64,000 bases of DNA from Ptiloglossa arizonensis (taxonomy: Eukaryota > Arthropoda > Insecta > Hymenoptera > Colletidae): assembly GCF_051014685.1 (NCBI RefSeq), contig NW_027479667.1, forward strand, positions 1 to 64,000. The letters run 5' to 3'. The position numbers were made by a program, and so were the translations under genes. Below are positions 28,610 through 38,314 of this stretch, in pieces. The notes beneath the pieces were generated by a model. It was not told the DNA's origin, did not search any database, and saw only the letters and a list, made by a program, of their open reading frames with translations. Each line of letters starts with the position of its first letter. Within the stretch, counting starts at the first letter, position 1.

Positions 28610-30599
28610 AACGTATAACGTATAACGTATAACGTATAACGTATAACGTATAACGTATAACGTATAACGTATAACGTATAGCGTATAACGTATAGCGTAT
28701 AACGTATAACGTATAACGATTAACGTAAAACGTATGACGTATTACATATTACGTATAACGTATAACGTATAACGTATAACGTATAACGTATAACGTATAA
28801 CGTATAACGTATAACGTATAACGTATAACGCATAACGTATGACGTATAACGTATAACGTATAACGTATAACGTATAACGTATAACGTATAACGTATAACG
28901 TATAACGTATAACGTATAACGTATAACGTATAACGTATAACGTATAACGTATATCGTATAACGTATAACGTATAACGTATAACGTAAGACGTATAACGCA
29001 TGACGTATAACGCATAACGTATAACGTATAACGTACAACGTATAAAGTATAACGTATAACGTATAACGTATAACGTATAACGTATAACGTATAACGTATA
29101 ACGTATAACGTACAACGTATAACGTATAACGTATAACGCATAACGTATACCGTATAACGTATAACGTATAACATGTAACGTATAACGTATAACGTATAAC
29201 GTATAACGTATAACGTATAACGTATAACGTATAACGTATAACGTATAACGTATAACGTATAACGTATAACGTATAACGCATAACGTATATCCTATAACGC
29301 ATAACGTATAGCGTATAACGCATAACGTATACCGTATAACGTATAACGTATAACGTGTAACGTATAACGTATAACGTATAACGTATAACGTATAACGTAT
29401 AACGTATAACGTATAGCGTATAACGTATAACGTATAACGTATAACGTATGACGTATAACGTATGACGTATAACGTATAACGTATAACGTATAACGGATAA
29501 CGTATAACGTATAACGTATAACGTATAACGCATAACGTATAACGTATAACGTATAACGTATAACGTATAACGTATAACGTATGTCGCATGACGTATAACG
29601 TATAACGTATAACGTATAACGTATAACGTATAACGTATAACGGATAACGTATAACGTATAACGTATAACGTATAACGCATAACGTATAACGTATAACGTA
29701 TAACGTATAACGTATAACGTATAACGTATGTCGCATGACGTATAACGTATAACGTATAACGTGTAACGTGTAACGTATAACGTATAACGTATAACGTATA
29801 ACGTATAACGTATAACGTATAACGTATAACGTATAACGTATAACGTATAACGTATAACGTATAACGTATAACGTATGACGTATAACGTATAACGTATAAC
29901 GTATAACGTATAACGTATAACGTATAACGTATTACGTATAACGTATAACGTATAGCGTATAACGTATAACGTATAACGATTAACGTAAAACGTATGACGT
30001 ATTACATATTACGTATAACGTATAACGTATAACGTATAACGTATAACGTATAACGTATGTCGGATGACGTATAACGTAGAACGTATAACGTATAACGTAT
30101 AACGTATAACGTATAACGTATGACGTATAACGTATGACGTATAACGTATAACGTATAACGTATAACGTATAACGTATAACGTATAACGTATAACGTGTAA
30201 CGTATAACGTATAACGTATAACGTATAACGTATAACGTATAACGTATAACGTATAACGTATAACGTATAACGTATAACGTATAACGTATAACGTATAACG
30301 CATAACGTATAACGTATAACGTATAGCGTATAACGTATAACGTATAACGTATAACGTACAACGTTTAACGTATAACGTATAACGTAGAACGTATAACGTA
30401 TAACGTATAACGTATAACGTATAACGTATGACGAATAACGTATAACGTACAACGTTTAACGTATAACGTATAACGTAGAACGTAGAACGTACAACGTATA
30501 ACGTATAACGTACAACGTATAACGTATAACGTATATCCTATAACGCATAACGTATAACGTATAACGTATTACGTATAACGTATAACGTGTAACGTATAA

Positions 30600-31230
30600 C
30601 GTATAACGTATAACGTATAACGTATAACGAATAACGTATAACGTATAACGTATAACGTATGTCGTATAACGTATAACGTATAACGTATAACGTATAACGT
30701 ATAACGTATAACGTATAATGTATAACGTATAACGTATAACGTATAACGTATAACGTATAACGTATAACGTATAACGTATATCCTATAACGCATAACGTAT
30801 ATCCTATAACGCATGACGTATAGCGTATAACGCATAACGTATACCGTATATCGTATAACGTATAACGTGTAACGTATAACGTATAACGTATAACGTATAA
30901 CGTATAACGTATAACGTATAACGTATAACGTATAACGTATAACGAATAACGTATAACGTATAACGTATAACGTATGTCGTATAACGTATAACGTGTAACG
31001 TATAACGTATAACGTATAACGTATAACGTATAATGTATAACGTATAACGTATAACGTATAACGTATAACGTATAACGTATAACGTATAACGTATATCCTA
31101 TAACGCATAACGTATATCCTATAACGCATGACGTATAGCGTATAACGCATAACGTATACCGTATATCGTATAACGTATAACGTGTAACGTATAACGTATA
31201 ACGTATAACGTATAACGTATAACGTATAAC
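30600..31230 (+). repeat. 315-bp tandem duplication, D2 copy 2 counterpart
   Basis: Same landmark series as 23640-24265, again with a 315-bp spacing (gcatgacg at 30811 and 31126). The tandem duplication therefore predates, or was copied by, the 7-kb duplication. Confidence 0.8.
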
Positions 31231-33229
31231 GTATAACGTGTAACGTATAACGTATAACGTATAACGTACAACGTATAAAGCATAACGTATAACGTATAAC
31301 GTATAACGTATAACGTATAACGTATAACGTATAACGTATAACGTATAACGTATAACGTATAACGTATAACGTATAACGTATAACGTATAACGTATAACGT
31401 ATAACGTATAGCGCATAACGTATAACGTATAACGTATAACGTATAACGTATAACGGATAACGTATAACGTATGACGTACAACGTTTAACGTATAACGTAT
31501 AACGTAGAACGTATAACGTATAACGTATAACGTATAACGTATGACGTATAACGTATAATGTACAACGTTTAACGTATAACGTATAACGTAAAACGTATAA
31601 CGTATAACGTATAACGTATAACGTATAACGTATAACGTATAACGTATAACGAATAACGTATAACGTATAACGTATAACGTATAACGTATAACGTATAACG
31701 TATAACGTATAACGTATAACGTATAACGTATAACGTATAACGTATAACGTATAACGTATAACGTATAACGTATAACGTATAACGTATAACGTATAACGTA
31801 TAACGTATAACGTATAACGTATAACGTATAGCGTATAACGTATAACGTATAACGATTAACGTAAAACGTATGACGTATTACATATTACGTATAACGTATA
31901 ACGTATAACGTATAATGTATAACGTATAACGTATAACGTATAACGTATAACGTATAACGCATAACGTATAACGTATAACGTATAACGTATAACGTATAAC
32001 GTATAACGTACAACGTTTAACGTATAACGTATAACGTAGAACGTAGAACGTATAACGTATAACGTATAACGTATAACGTATGACGAATAACGTATAACGT
32101 ACAACGTTTAACGTATAACGTATAACGTAGAACGTATAACGTACATCGTATAACGTATAACGTACAACGTATAACGTATAACGTATGTCCTATAACGCAT
32201 AACGTATAACGTATAACGTATAACGTATAACGTATAACGTATAACGTATAACGTATAACGTATAACGTATAACGTACAACGTATAACGTATAACGTATAA
32301 CGTATAACGTATAACGTATAACGTATAACGTATGTCGTAGAACGTATAACGTATAACGTATAACGTATAACGTATAACGTATAACGTATAATGTATAACG
32401 TATAACGTATAACATATAACGTATAACGTATAACGTATAACGTATAACGTACAACGTATAACGTATAACGTATAATGTATAACGTATAACGTATAACGTA
32501 TAACGTATAACGTATATCGCATGACGTATAACGCATAACGTATAACGTATAACGTACAACGTATAACGTATAACTTATAACGTATAACGTATAACGTATA
32601 ACGTACAACGTATAACGTATAACGTATATCCTATAACGCATAACGTATAACGGATAACGTATAACGTATAACGTATAACGTATAACGTATAACGTATAAC
32701 GTATAACGTATAACGTATAACGTATAACGTATAACGTATAACGTATAACGTATAACGTATAACGTACAACGTATAACGTATAACGTATATCCTATAACGC
32801 ATAACGTATAACGTATAACGTATAACGTATAACGTACGACGTGTAACGTATAACGTATAACGTATAACGTATAACGTATAACGTATAACGTATAACGTAT
32901 AACGTATAACGTACAACGTATAACGTATAACGTATATCCTATATCGCATAACGTATAACGTATAACGTATAACGTATAACGTATAACGTATAACGTATAA
33001 CGTATAACGTATAACGTATAACGTACAACGTATAACGTATAACTTATAACGTATAACGTATAACGTATAACGTACAACGTATAACGTATAACGTATATCC
33101 TATAACGCATAACGTATAACGGATAACGTATAACGTATAACGTATAACGTATAACGTATAACGTATAACGTATAACGTATAACGTATAACGTATAACGTA
33201 TAACGTATAACGTATAACGTATAACGCAT

Positions 33230-33420
33230 AACGTATATCCTATAACCCATAACGTATAGCGTATAACGCATAACGTATACCGTATAACGTATAACGTATA
33301 ACGTGTAACGTATAACGTATAACGTATAACGTATAACGTATAACGTATAACGTATAACGTATAACGTATAGCGTATAACGTATAGCGTATAACGTATAAC
33401 GTATAACGATTAACGTAAAA
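33230..33420 (+). repeat. Paralogous unoccupied LINE target (empty site)
   Basis: The landmark series tatatcctataac-ccat, tagcg, gcataacg, ataccgtata, gtgtaacg (33303), then tagcg (33369) and a cassette at 33407 matches the series around both - strand LINE tails, but the 202-bp insert is missing. In the tail copies the gtgtaacg-to-tagcg distance with the insert removed is 72 and 86 bp, against 66 bp here. The differences, 6 and 20, fit a 13-14 bp target duplication plus whole-unit changes. Confidence 0.75.
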
Positions 33421-34024
33421 CGTATGACGTATTACATATTACGTATAACGTATAACGTATAACGTATAACGTATAACGTATAACGTATAACGTATAACGT
33501 ATAACGTATAACGTATAACGTATAACGCATAACGTATGACGTATAACGTATAACGTATAACGTATAACGTATAACGTATAACGTATAACGTATAACGTAT
33601 AACGTATAACGTATAACGTATAACGTATATCGTATAACGTATAACGTATAACGTATAACGTAAGACGTATAACGCATGACGTATAACGCATAACGTATAA
33701 CGTATAACGTATAACGTACAACGTATAAAGTATAACGTATATCCTATAACGCATAACGTATATCCTATAACGCATAACGTATAGCGTATAACGCATAACG
33801 TATACCGTATAACGTATAACGTATAACGTGTAACGTATAACGTATAACGTATAACGTATAACGTATAACGTATAACGTATAACGTATAACGTACAACGTA
33901 TAACGTATAACGTATATCCTATAACGCATAACGTATAACGTATAACGTATAACGTATAACGTATAACGTATAACGTATAACGTATAACGTATAACGTATA
34001 ACGTATAACGTATAACGTATAACG

Positions 34025-34029
34025 TATAA
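34025..34029. repeat. 5-bp target-site duplication, left of solo LTR
   Basis: TATAA, matched by TATAA at 34519-34523. A 5-bp duplication is the only short length that restores the 7-bp phase, so the inference holds in spite of the repetitive target. Confidence 0.88.
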
Positions 34030-34518
34030 TGTTGCGTCGCAAGTGGCCAAGGGTACGTTGGAAGTGGCCGTCATAAATAAGGCCCTCGGGTCGAGCATTT
34101 GGCGACCGGGCGCCTGCCGATTTCCGGCAGGCGCCGCCATAAAAGACCGTACGCGCGACCACCCTGAGAGGCATCGAGTTCGATGATGTACGAGTAAACA
34201 TTGCATGCCACCTCCAGCGGACTCTTGCAAAATTGGCTATTGGTTAAGCCTAGACGAAAAATACGCCCTCCGCGCCTAGCCAGCGACAGCGTCTACGAAT
34301 CACCGACGAGCACGGGCCCAGCCGAGCCTTCCTCGGCGCAAATGCCCTTAGGCAGGTCAGTCACAACTGATTGTCTTAACATCAAGCTGCAGCGCCGCAC
34401 TAGACTTTACAACTCTAAGGTTCGGCCTGTGCCCGTCAGTCGTGATTCAAACATCTCAAATAGGCTGCACTCCGTTAACGTCGAAGTGCGGCCACGAAGA
34501 GCGAAACGACGCTCAACA
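34030..34518. mobile_element. Solo LTR of an LTR retrotransposon
   Basis: A 489-bp non-satellite block that starts TGTTG and ends CAACA, the TG...CA inverted termini of an LTR. It is flanked on both sides by TATAA, and removing the block with one TATAA restores an in-phase satellite (acg-tataa-cg). That is a clean 5-bp target duplication. There is no internal domain, primer-binding site or second LTR next to it, so it is a solo LTR left by recombination between two LTRs. TATA-like ataaataa (34073-34080) and ataaaa (34139-34144) flank an 11-bp hairpin, which would suit a + strand promoter, but orientation is not proven. A 5-bp duplication fits BEL/Pao, Copia or some Ty3 elements; I cannot choose among them. 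Open frames through it are fortuitous. Confidence 0.9.
34109..34135 (+). other. GC-rich hairpin within the solo LTR
   Basis: ggcgcctgccg (34109-34119) and cggcaggcgcc (34125-34135) form a perfect 11-bp stem with a 5-nt loop, three bases upstream of a TATA-like ataaaa. It could be an RNA structural element of the LTR. No run of T follows, so it does not resemble a bacterial terminator. Confidence 0.75.
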
Positions 34519-34523
34519 TATAA
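34519..34523. repeat. 5-bp target-site duplication, right of solo LTR
   Basis: TATAA immediately after the terminal CAACA, continuing into cgtataacg of the array. Confidence 0.88.
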
Positions 34524-34690
34524 CGTATAACGTATAACGTATAACGTATAACGCATAACGTATATCCTATAACGCATAACGTATAGCGTATAACGCATAA
34601 CGTATACCGTATAACGTATAACGTATAACGTATAACGTGTAACGTATAACGTATAACGTATAACGTATAACGTATAACGTATAACGTATA

Positions 34691-34704
34691 ACGTATAGCG
34701 TATA
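34691..34704. repeat. Target-site duplication, left of + strand LINE
   Basis: acgtatagcgtata, including the variant unit tagcg, is repeated exactly at 35829-35842 after the poly(A). Because tagcg is not the consensus, the match is informative even within a satellite. Confidence 0.85.
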
Positions 34705-34705
34705 G

Positions 34706-35212
34706 GCCCGGGAGTCCATGCTGCAGCTTTGGCAGCAGCGGCTGGCCGAGCCGTTGTTCGGCCAGAGGACTGTCCGGGCTATCCGGCCGGTCCTGTTTGA
34801 GTGGCTGGGTAGGCGCTTCGGCTCACTCACCTACCGGTTGGTGCAGGTGCTGTCCGGGCACGGATGCTTCGGTCAGTACCTGTGCCGGATCGGTGTGGAA
34901 GAGGCGGCGCGCTGCTGGCACTGTCCAGCGGACGAGGACACGGCGCAACACACCCTCGAGGTGTGTCCGGCCTGGGGGGTGGAGCGCCGTGTCCTCACGG
35001 CCGTGATTGGGGCGGACCTATCGCTGCCGGGCGTGGTACAGGCCATGCTCGGCAGCGAGACGAAGTGGCGGGCCGTGGCCTCCTTCTGCGAGGAGGTAAT
35101 CTCGCGGAAGGAGGCCGGGAGCCGCATTCGCGAGAGCGGGAGACCGCGAGCGAGGCTTCGTCCGAGGCCGGGGGCGGGTGGGCCTCCGGAAGGGCTGGGG
35201 AGGCCACCCTGA
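34706..35212 (+). CDS. C-terminal fragment of LINE ORF2 (reverse transcriptase polyprotein), 5'-truncated
   Basis: The frame is open from the junction (gcc at 34706) to a TGA at 35210-35212. The ATG at 34718 is internal methionine sequence, not a real start. Numbered from that methionine, 164 residues remain. SGHGCFGQYL lies at 46-55, and a CCHC motif follows with C66, C69, H78 and C83, embedded in ARCWHCPADEDTAQHTLEVC. In the R1 clade this cysteine-histidine motif lies downstream of the reverse transcriptase domain, near the ORF2 C-terminus, and is thought to bind nucleic acid. The last 25 or so residues are rich in Arg, Gly and Pro. The endonuclease and the YxDD-bearing polymerase domain are absent, so the fragment cannot be active. 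No internal stop or frameshift is visible, which suggests a recent insertion. Confidence 0.88.
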   Translation, partial: ARESMLQLWQQRLAEPLFGQRTVRAIRPVLFEWLGRRFGSLTYRLVQVLSGHGCFGQYLCRIGVEEAARCWHCPADEDTAQHTLEVCPAWGVERRVLTAVIGADLSLPGVVQAMLGSETKWRAVASFCEEVISRKEAGSRIRESGRPRARLRPRPGAGGPPEGLGRPP

Positions 35213-35296
35213 GAGCGGCGGGCGGGGGTGCGTAGCCCTTGAGGCTCGTGCCACCGCCCGTCGTCTGAGGGGTGGGAGGAATAAGGGACGGCGGCG

Positions 35297-35333
35297 CTCT
35301 CGAGGGCGGAGAGGCCAGAGCCGCCCTCGGGAG
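35297..35333 (+). other. LINE 3' UTR hairpin 1
   Basis: ctctcgagggcgg (35297-35309) pairs with ccgccctcgggag (35321-35333): 13 pairs with one G-U wobble and an 11-nt loop. Confidence 0.8.
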
Positions 35334-35351
35334 CGTACGAGCCGGGGTGCG

Positions 35352-35395
35352 GCCGCGCCGACGGCACGGTCCCAGGGCCGTGCCTCCGGCGCGGC
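35352..35395 (+). other. LINE 3' UTR hairpin 2
   Basis: An outer stem gccgcgccg (35352-35360) with cggcgcggc (35387-35395), then a 2x2 internal loop, then an inner stem ggcacgg (35363-35369) with ccgtgcc (35378-35384), and an 8-nt loop. Sixteen pairs in total. Confidence 0.82.
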
Positions 35396-35432
35396 TATGG
35401 GGGCCGTGGGCGGTCGCGAGTGTGGGACTCGC

Positions 35433-35450
35433 GGCCGCCCTCGGGCGGCC
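35433..35450 (+). other. LINE 3' UTR hairpin 3
   Basis: ggccgccc (35433-35440) and gggcggcc (35443-35450) are perfect inverted repeats separated by 2 bases. In RNA the innermost pair would have to open to form the loop. Confidence 0.72.
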
Positions 35451-35461
35451 CCCGGGAGTGG

Positions 35462-35494
35462 GACGTCGGAGCAGTGTGGCCCTGCTCCGACGTC
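35462..35494 (+). other. LINE 3' UTR hairpin 4
   Basis: gacgtcggagcag (35462-35474) pairs perfectly with ctgctccgacgtc (35482-35494): 13 pairs with a 7-nt loop. Confidence 0.88.
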
Positions 35495-35520
35495 GGGCGC
35501 CAGAGCGCCGAGGAGAAAAC

Positions 35521-35555
35521 AGGGAAGGGAGGGTGAAGTACCCCCTCCCTTCCCT
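35521..35555 (+). other. LINE 3' UTR hairpin 5 (purine/pyrimidine arms)
   Basis: agggaagggaggg (35521-35533) pairs perfectly with ccctcccttccct (35543-35555) across a 9-nt loop. One arm is all purine and the other all pyrimidine, so triplex or G-rich structures are also conceivable. Confidence 0.88.
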
Positions 35556-35584
35556 GGAACAGGAGGACACGGGCGCGAGAGCCC

Positions 35585-35640
35585 TGCACGGGGGAGCACC
35601 TGATGTTATGATGTCTTCGGTCCCAGGTGCTCCCCCTGCA
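35585..35640 (+). other. LINE 3' UTR hairpin 6, containing the truncation point of the other copies
   Basis: gggggagcacctg (35590-35602) pairs perfectly with caggtgctccccc (35624-35636). Past a bulged C the stem extends by tgca (35585-35588) with tgca (35637-35640). Both - strand LINE tails begin at the base equivalent to 35596, inside the left arm. Reverse transcription starting from the poly(A) would copy the right arm and loop first and could stall there. Confidence 0.85.
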
Positions 35641-35781
35641 TAGTGCGAGCATGGCCACCGTGGTGGGTTTTAGTGGGTAGGTCCCGCGCCCGATGGGTTT
35701 CCTTCCGGGCGCGGGGAATCCCACACTCCCCCCGCCCCTCCCCAGGCGGCGGGGGGGTCTTTCGAAGATTTCCCCCACGTT

Positions 35782-35787
35782 AATAAA
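35782..35787 (+). promoter_or_regulatory. AATAAA polyadenylation-type signal at LINE 3' end
   Basis: The sequence cgttaataaa leads directly into the poly(A) tract. The same cgttaataaa precedes the tail in both - strand copies. It may be a polyadenylation signal or simply the conserved 3' terminus of the element. Confidence 0.65.
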
Positions 35788-35829
35788 AAAAAAAAAAAAA
35801 AAAAAAAAAAATAAAAAAAAAAAAAAAAA
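35785..35829 (+). repeat. Poly(A) tract of + strand LINE
   Basis: About 45 bases of A interrupted by one T at 35812. It joins acgtatagcg, the right target duplication. The equivalent tracts in the - strand copies are 13 bases long. Confidence 0.92.
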
Positions 35830-35842
35830 CGTATAGCGTATA
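35829..35842. repeat. Target-site duplication, right of + strand LINE
   Basis: acgtatagcgtata directly after the poly(A) tract. The first A could belong to the tail, so the true length is 13-15 bp. Confidence 0.83.
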
Positions 35843-38314
35843 ACGTATAACGTATAACGTATAACGTATGACGTATATCCTATAACGCATAACGTATAAC
35901 GTATAACGTATAACGTATAACGTATAACGTATAACGTATAACGTATAACGTATAACGTATAACGTATAACGTATAACGTATGACGTATAACGTATAACGT
36001 ATAACGTATAACGTATAACGTATAACGTATAACGTATTACGTATAACGTATAACGTATAGCGTATAACGTATAACGTATAACGATTAACGTAAAACGTAT
36101 GACGTATTACATATTACGTATAACGTATAACGTATAACGTATAACGTATAACGTATAACGTATAACGTATAACGTATGTCGCATGACGTATAACGTAGAA
36201 CGTATAACGTATAACGTATAACGTATAACGTATAACGTATGACGTATAACGTATAACGTATAGCGTATAACGTATAACGTATAACGATTAACGTAAAACG
36301 TATGACGTATTACATATTACGTATAACGTATAACGTATAACGTATAACGTATAACGTATAACGTATAACGTATAACGTATGTCGCATGACGTATAACGTA
36401 GAACGTATAACGTATAACGTATAACGTATAACGTATAACGTATGACGTATAACGTATGACGTATAACGTATAACGTATAACGTATAACGTATAACGTATA
36501 ACGTATAACGTATAACGTGTAACGTATAACGTATAACGTATAACGTATAACGTATAACGTATAACGTATAACGTATAACGAGTAACGTATAACGTATAAC
36601 GTATATCGTATAACGCATAACGTATAACGCATAACGTATAACGTATAACGTATAACGTATAACGTATAACGTATAACGTATAACGTATAACGTATGACGT
36701 ATAACGTATAACGTATAACGTATAACGTATAACGTATAACGTATAACGTATAACGTATAACGTATAACGTATAACGTATAACGTATAACGTATAACGTAT
36801 AACGTATAACGTATAACGTATAACGTATAACGTATAACGTATAACGTATAACGTATAACGTATAACGTATAACGTATAACGTATAACGTATAACGTATAA
36901 CGTATAACGTATAACGTATAACGTATAACGTATAACGTATAACGTATAACGTATAACGTATAACGTATAACGTATAACGTATAGCGTATAACGTATAACG
37001 TATAACGATTAACGTAAAACGTATGACGTATTACATATTACGTATAACGTACACGTATAACGTATAACGTATAACGTATAACGTATAACGTATAACGTAT
37101 AACGTATAACGTATAACGTATAACGCATAACGTATAACGTATAACGTATAACGTATAACGTATAACGTATAACGTATAACGTACAACGTTTAACGTATAA
37201 CGTATAACGTAGAACGTATAACGTATAACGTATAACGTATAACGTATAACGTATAACGTATGACGAATAACGTATAACGTACAACGTTTAACGTATAACG
37301 TATAACGTAGAACGTAGAACGTACAACGTATAACGTATAACGTACAACGTATAACGTATAGCGTATATCCTATAACGCATAACGTATAACGTATAACGTA
37401 TTACGTATAACGTATAACGTATAACGTATAACGTATAACGTATAACGTATAACGTATAACGTATATCGAATAACGTATAACGTATAACGTATAACGTATG
37501 TCGTATAACGTATAACGTATAACGTATAACGTATAACGTATAACGTATAACGTATAACGTATAACGTATAACGTATAACGTATAACGTATAACGTATAAC
37601 GTATAACGTATAACGTATAACGTATAACGTATAACGTATAACGTATAACGTATAACGTATAACGTATAACGTATAACGTATAACGTATAACGTATAGCGT
37701 ATAACGTATAGCGTATAACGTATAACGTATAACGATTAACGTGAAACGTATGACGTATTACATATTACGTATAACGTATAACGTATAACGTATAACGTAT
37801 AACGTATAACGTATAACGTATAACGTATAACGTATAACGTATAACGCATAACGTATAACGTATAACGTATAACGTATAACGTATAACGTATAACGTATAA
37901 CGTATAACGTATAACGTATAACGTATAACGTATAACGTATAACGTATAACGTATAACGTATAACGTATAACGTATAACGTATAACGTAAGACGTATAACG
38001 CATGACGTATAACGCATAACGTATAACGTATAACGTACAACGTATAAAGTATAACGTATATCCTATAACGCATAACGTATATCCTATAACGCATAACGTA
38101 TAGCGTATAACGCATAACGTATACCGTATATCGTATAACGTATAACGTGTAACGTATAACGTATAACGTATAACGTATAACGTATAACGTATAACGTATA
38201 ACGTATAACGTGTATCGTATAACGTATAACGTATAACGTACAACGTATAAAGCATAACGTATAACGTATAACGTATAGCGTATAACGTATAACGTATAAC
38301 GTATAACGTATATC

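Larger units (their letters stand above)
26191..33406 (+). repeat. About 7-kb duplicated segment D2, copy 2 (contains LINE tail 2)
   Basis: Partner of 19437-26190, with the same landmarks in the same order, including the tatcacgtataaggtatgacc landmark (20405 and 27097) and the LINE tail. The right edge is uncertain because a shorter paralogous segment begins again near 33.2 kb. Confidence 0.8.
28610..34029 (+). repeat. Heptamer satellite between LINE tail 2 and the solo LTR
   Basis: Same unit and orientation. Contains a 147-bp spaced landmark pair (atgtcgcatgacg at 29581 and 29728), a 315-bp tandem duplication at about 30600-31230, and at about 33230-33420 a third paralogue of the segment that carries the LINE tails, here without an insertion. 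No gene is visible. Confidence 0.95.
34519..34704 (+). repeat. Short satellite spacer between solo LTR and + strand LINE
   Basis: 186 bp of heptamers carrying the landmark series tatatcctataacgcat, tagcg, gcataacg, ataccgtata, gtgtaacg (34637) and tagcg (34696). This is the same series that hosts the two - strand LINE tails and the empty site near 33.3 kb. Confidence 0.9.
35213..35784 (+). other. Structured 3' UTR of the + strand LINE
   Basis: A GC-rich non-coding region between the ORF2 stop and the poly(A) tail. It holds six consecutive inverted repeats, listed separately, whose arms pair perfectly or nearly so. In R1 and R2 elements the reverse transcriptase recognises the 3' UTR of its own RNA, so a structured 3' UTR suits that role; this is inference. 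The last 189 bp is what survives in both - strand copies. Long overlapping open frames on both strands here reflect high GC content, not genes. Confidence 0.8.
34705..35829 (+). mobile_element. 5'-truncated non-LTR retrotransposon, R1/TRAS/SART-like
   Basis: About 1.1 kb of GC-rich DNA that begins abruptly at ggcccggg after the satellite. It contains the C-terminal part of ORF2, then a 3' UTR of about 570 bp with six hairpins, an aataaa at 35782-35787 and a poly(A) tract to 35829. It lacks ORF1, the endonuclease and the reverse transcriptase core, as expected from 5' truncation during target-primed reverse transcription. It is flanked by acgtatagcgtata on both sides (34691-34704 and 35829-35842). 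That stretch includes the uncommon tagcg unit, so a 13-15 bp target duplication is well supported; the uncertainty comes from the A shared with the tail. R1 elements characteristically give 14 bp. The tail of about 45 A, against 13 in the other two copies, suggests a younger insertion. Confidence 0.95.

Noticed and set aside
33410..34201. A - strand frame joining LTR sequence to satellite
   Set aside because: It is a chimera of an LTR antisense frame and the stop-free repeat; it crosses the insertion boundary, so it cannot be an ancestral gene.
34201..34530. A 109-codon + strand frame within the solo LTR
   Set aside because: It runs across the LTR end and the target duplication into the satellite. 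LTRs are non-coding here, and the peptide shows no recognisable domain.
35521..35555. A bacterial-type terminator or origin hairpin
   Set aside because: The stem is strong, but it sits in a LINE 3' UTR among five other hairpins and no T-run follows. The context is eukaryotic.
34873..35778. Several long overlapping frames on both strands over the LINE fragment
   Set aside because: High GC lowers stop frequency. Only the 34706-35212 frame has a family-specific motif (CCHC after SGHGCFGQYL) and the expected position before the 3' UTR.
34030..35829. The LTR block and the LINE as one composite element
   Set aside because: They are separated by 186 bp of in-phase satellite, and each has its own target duplication (5 bp and 13-15 bp), so they are two separate insertions.
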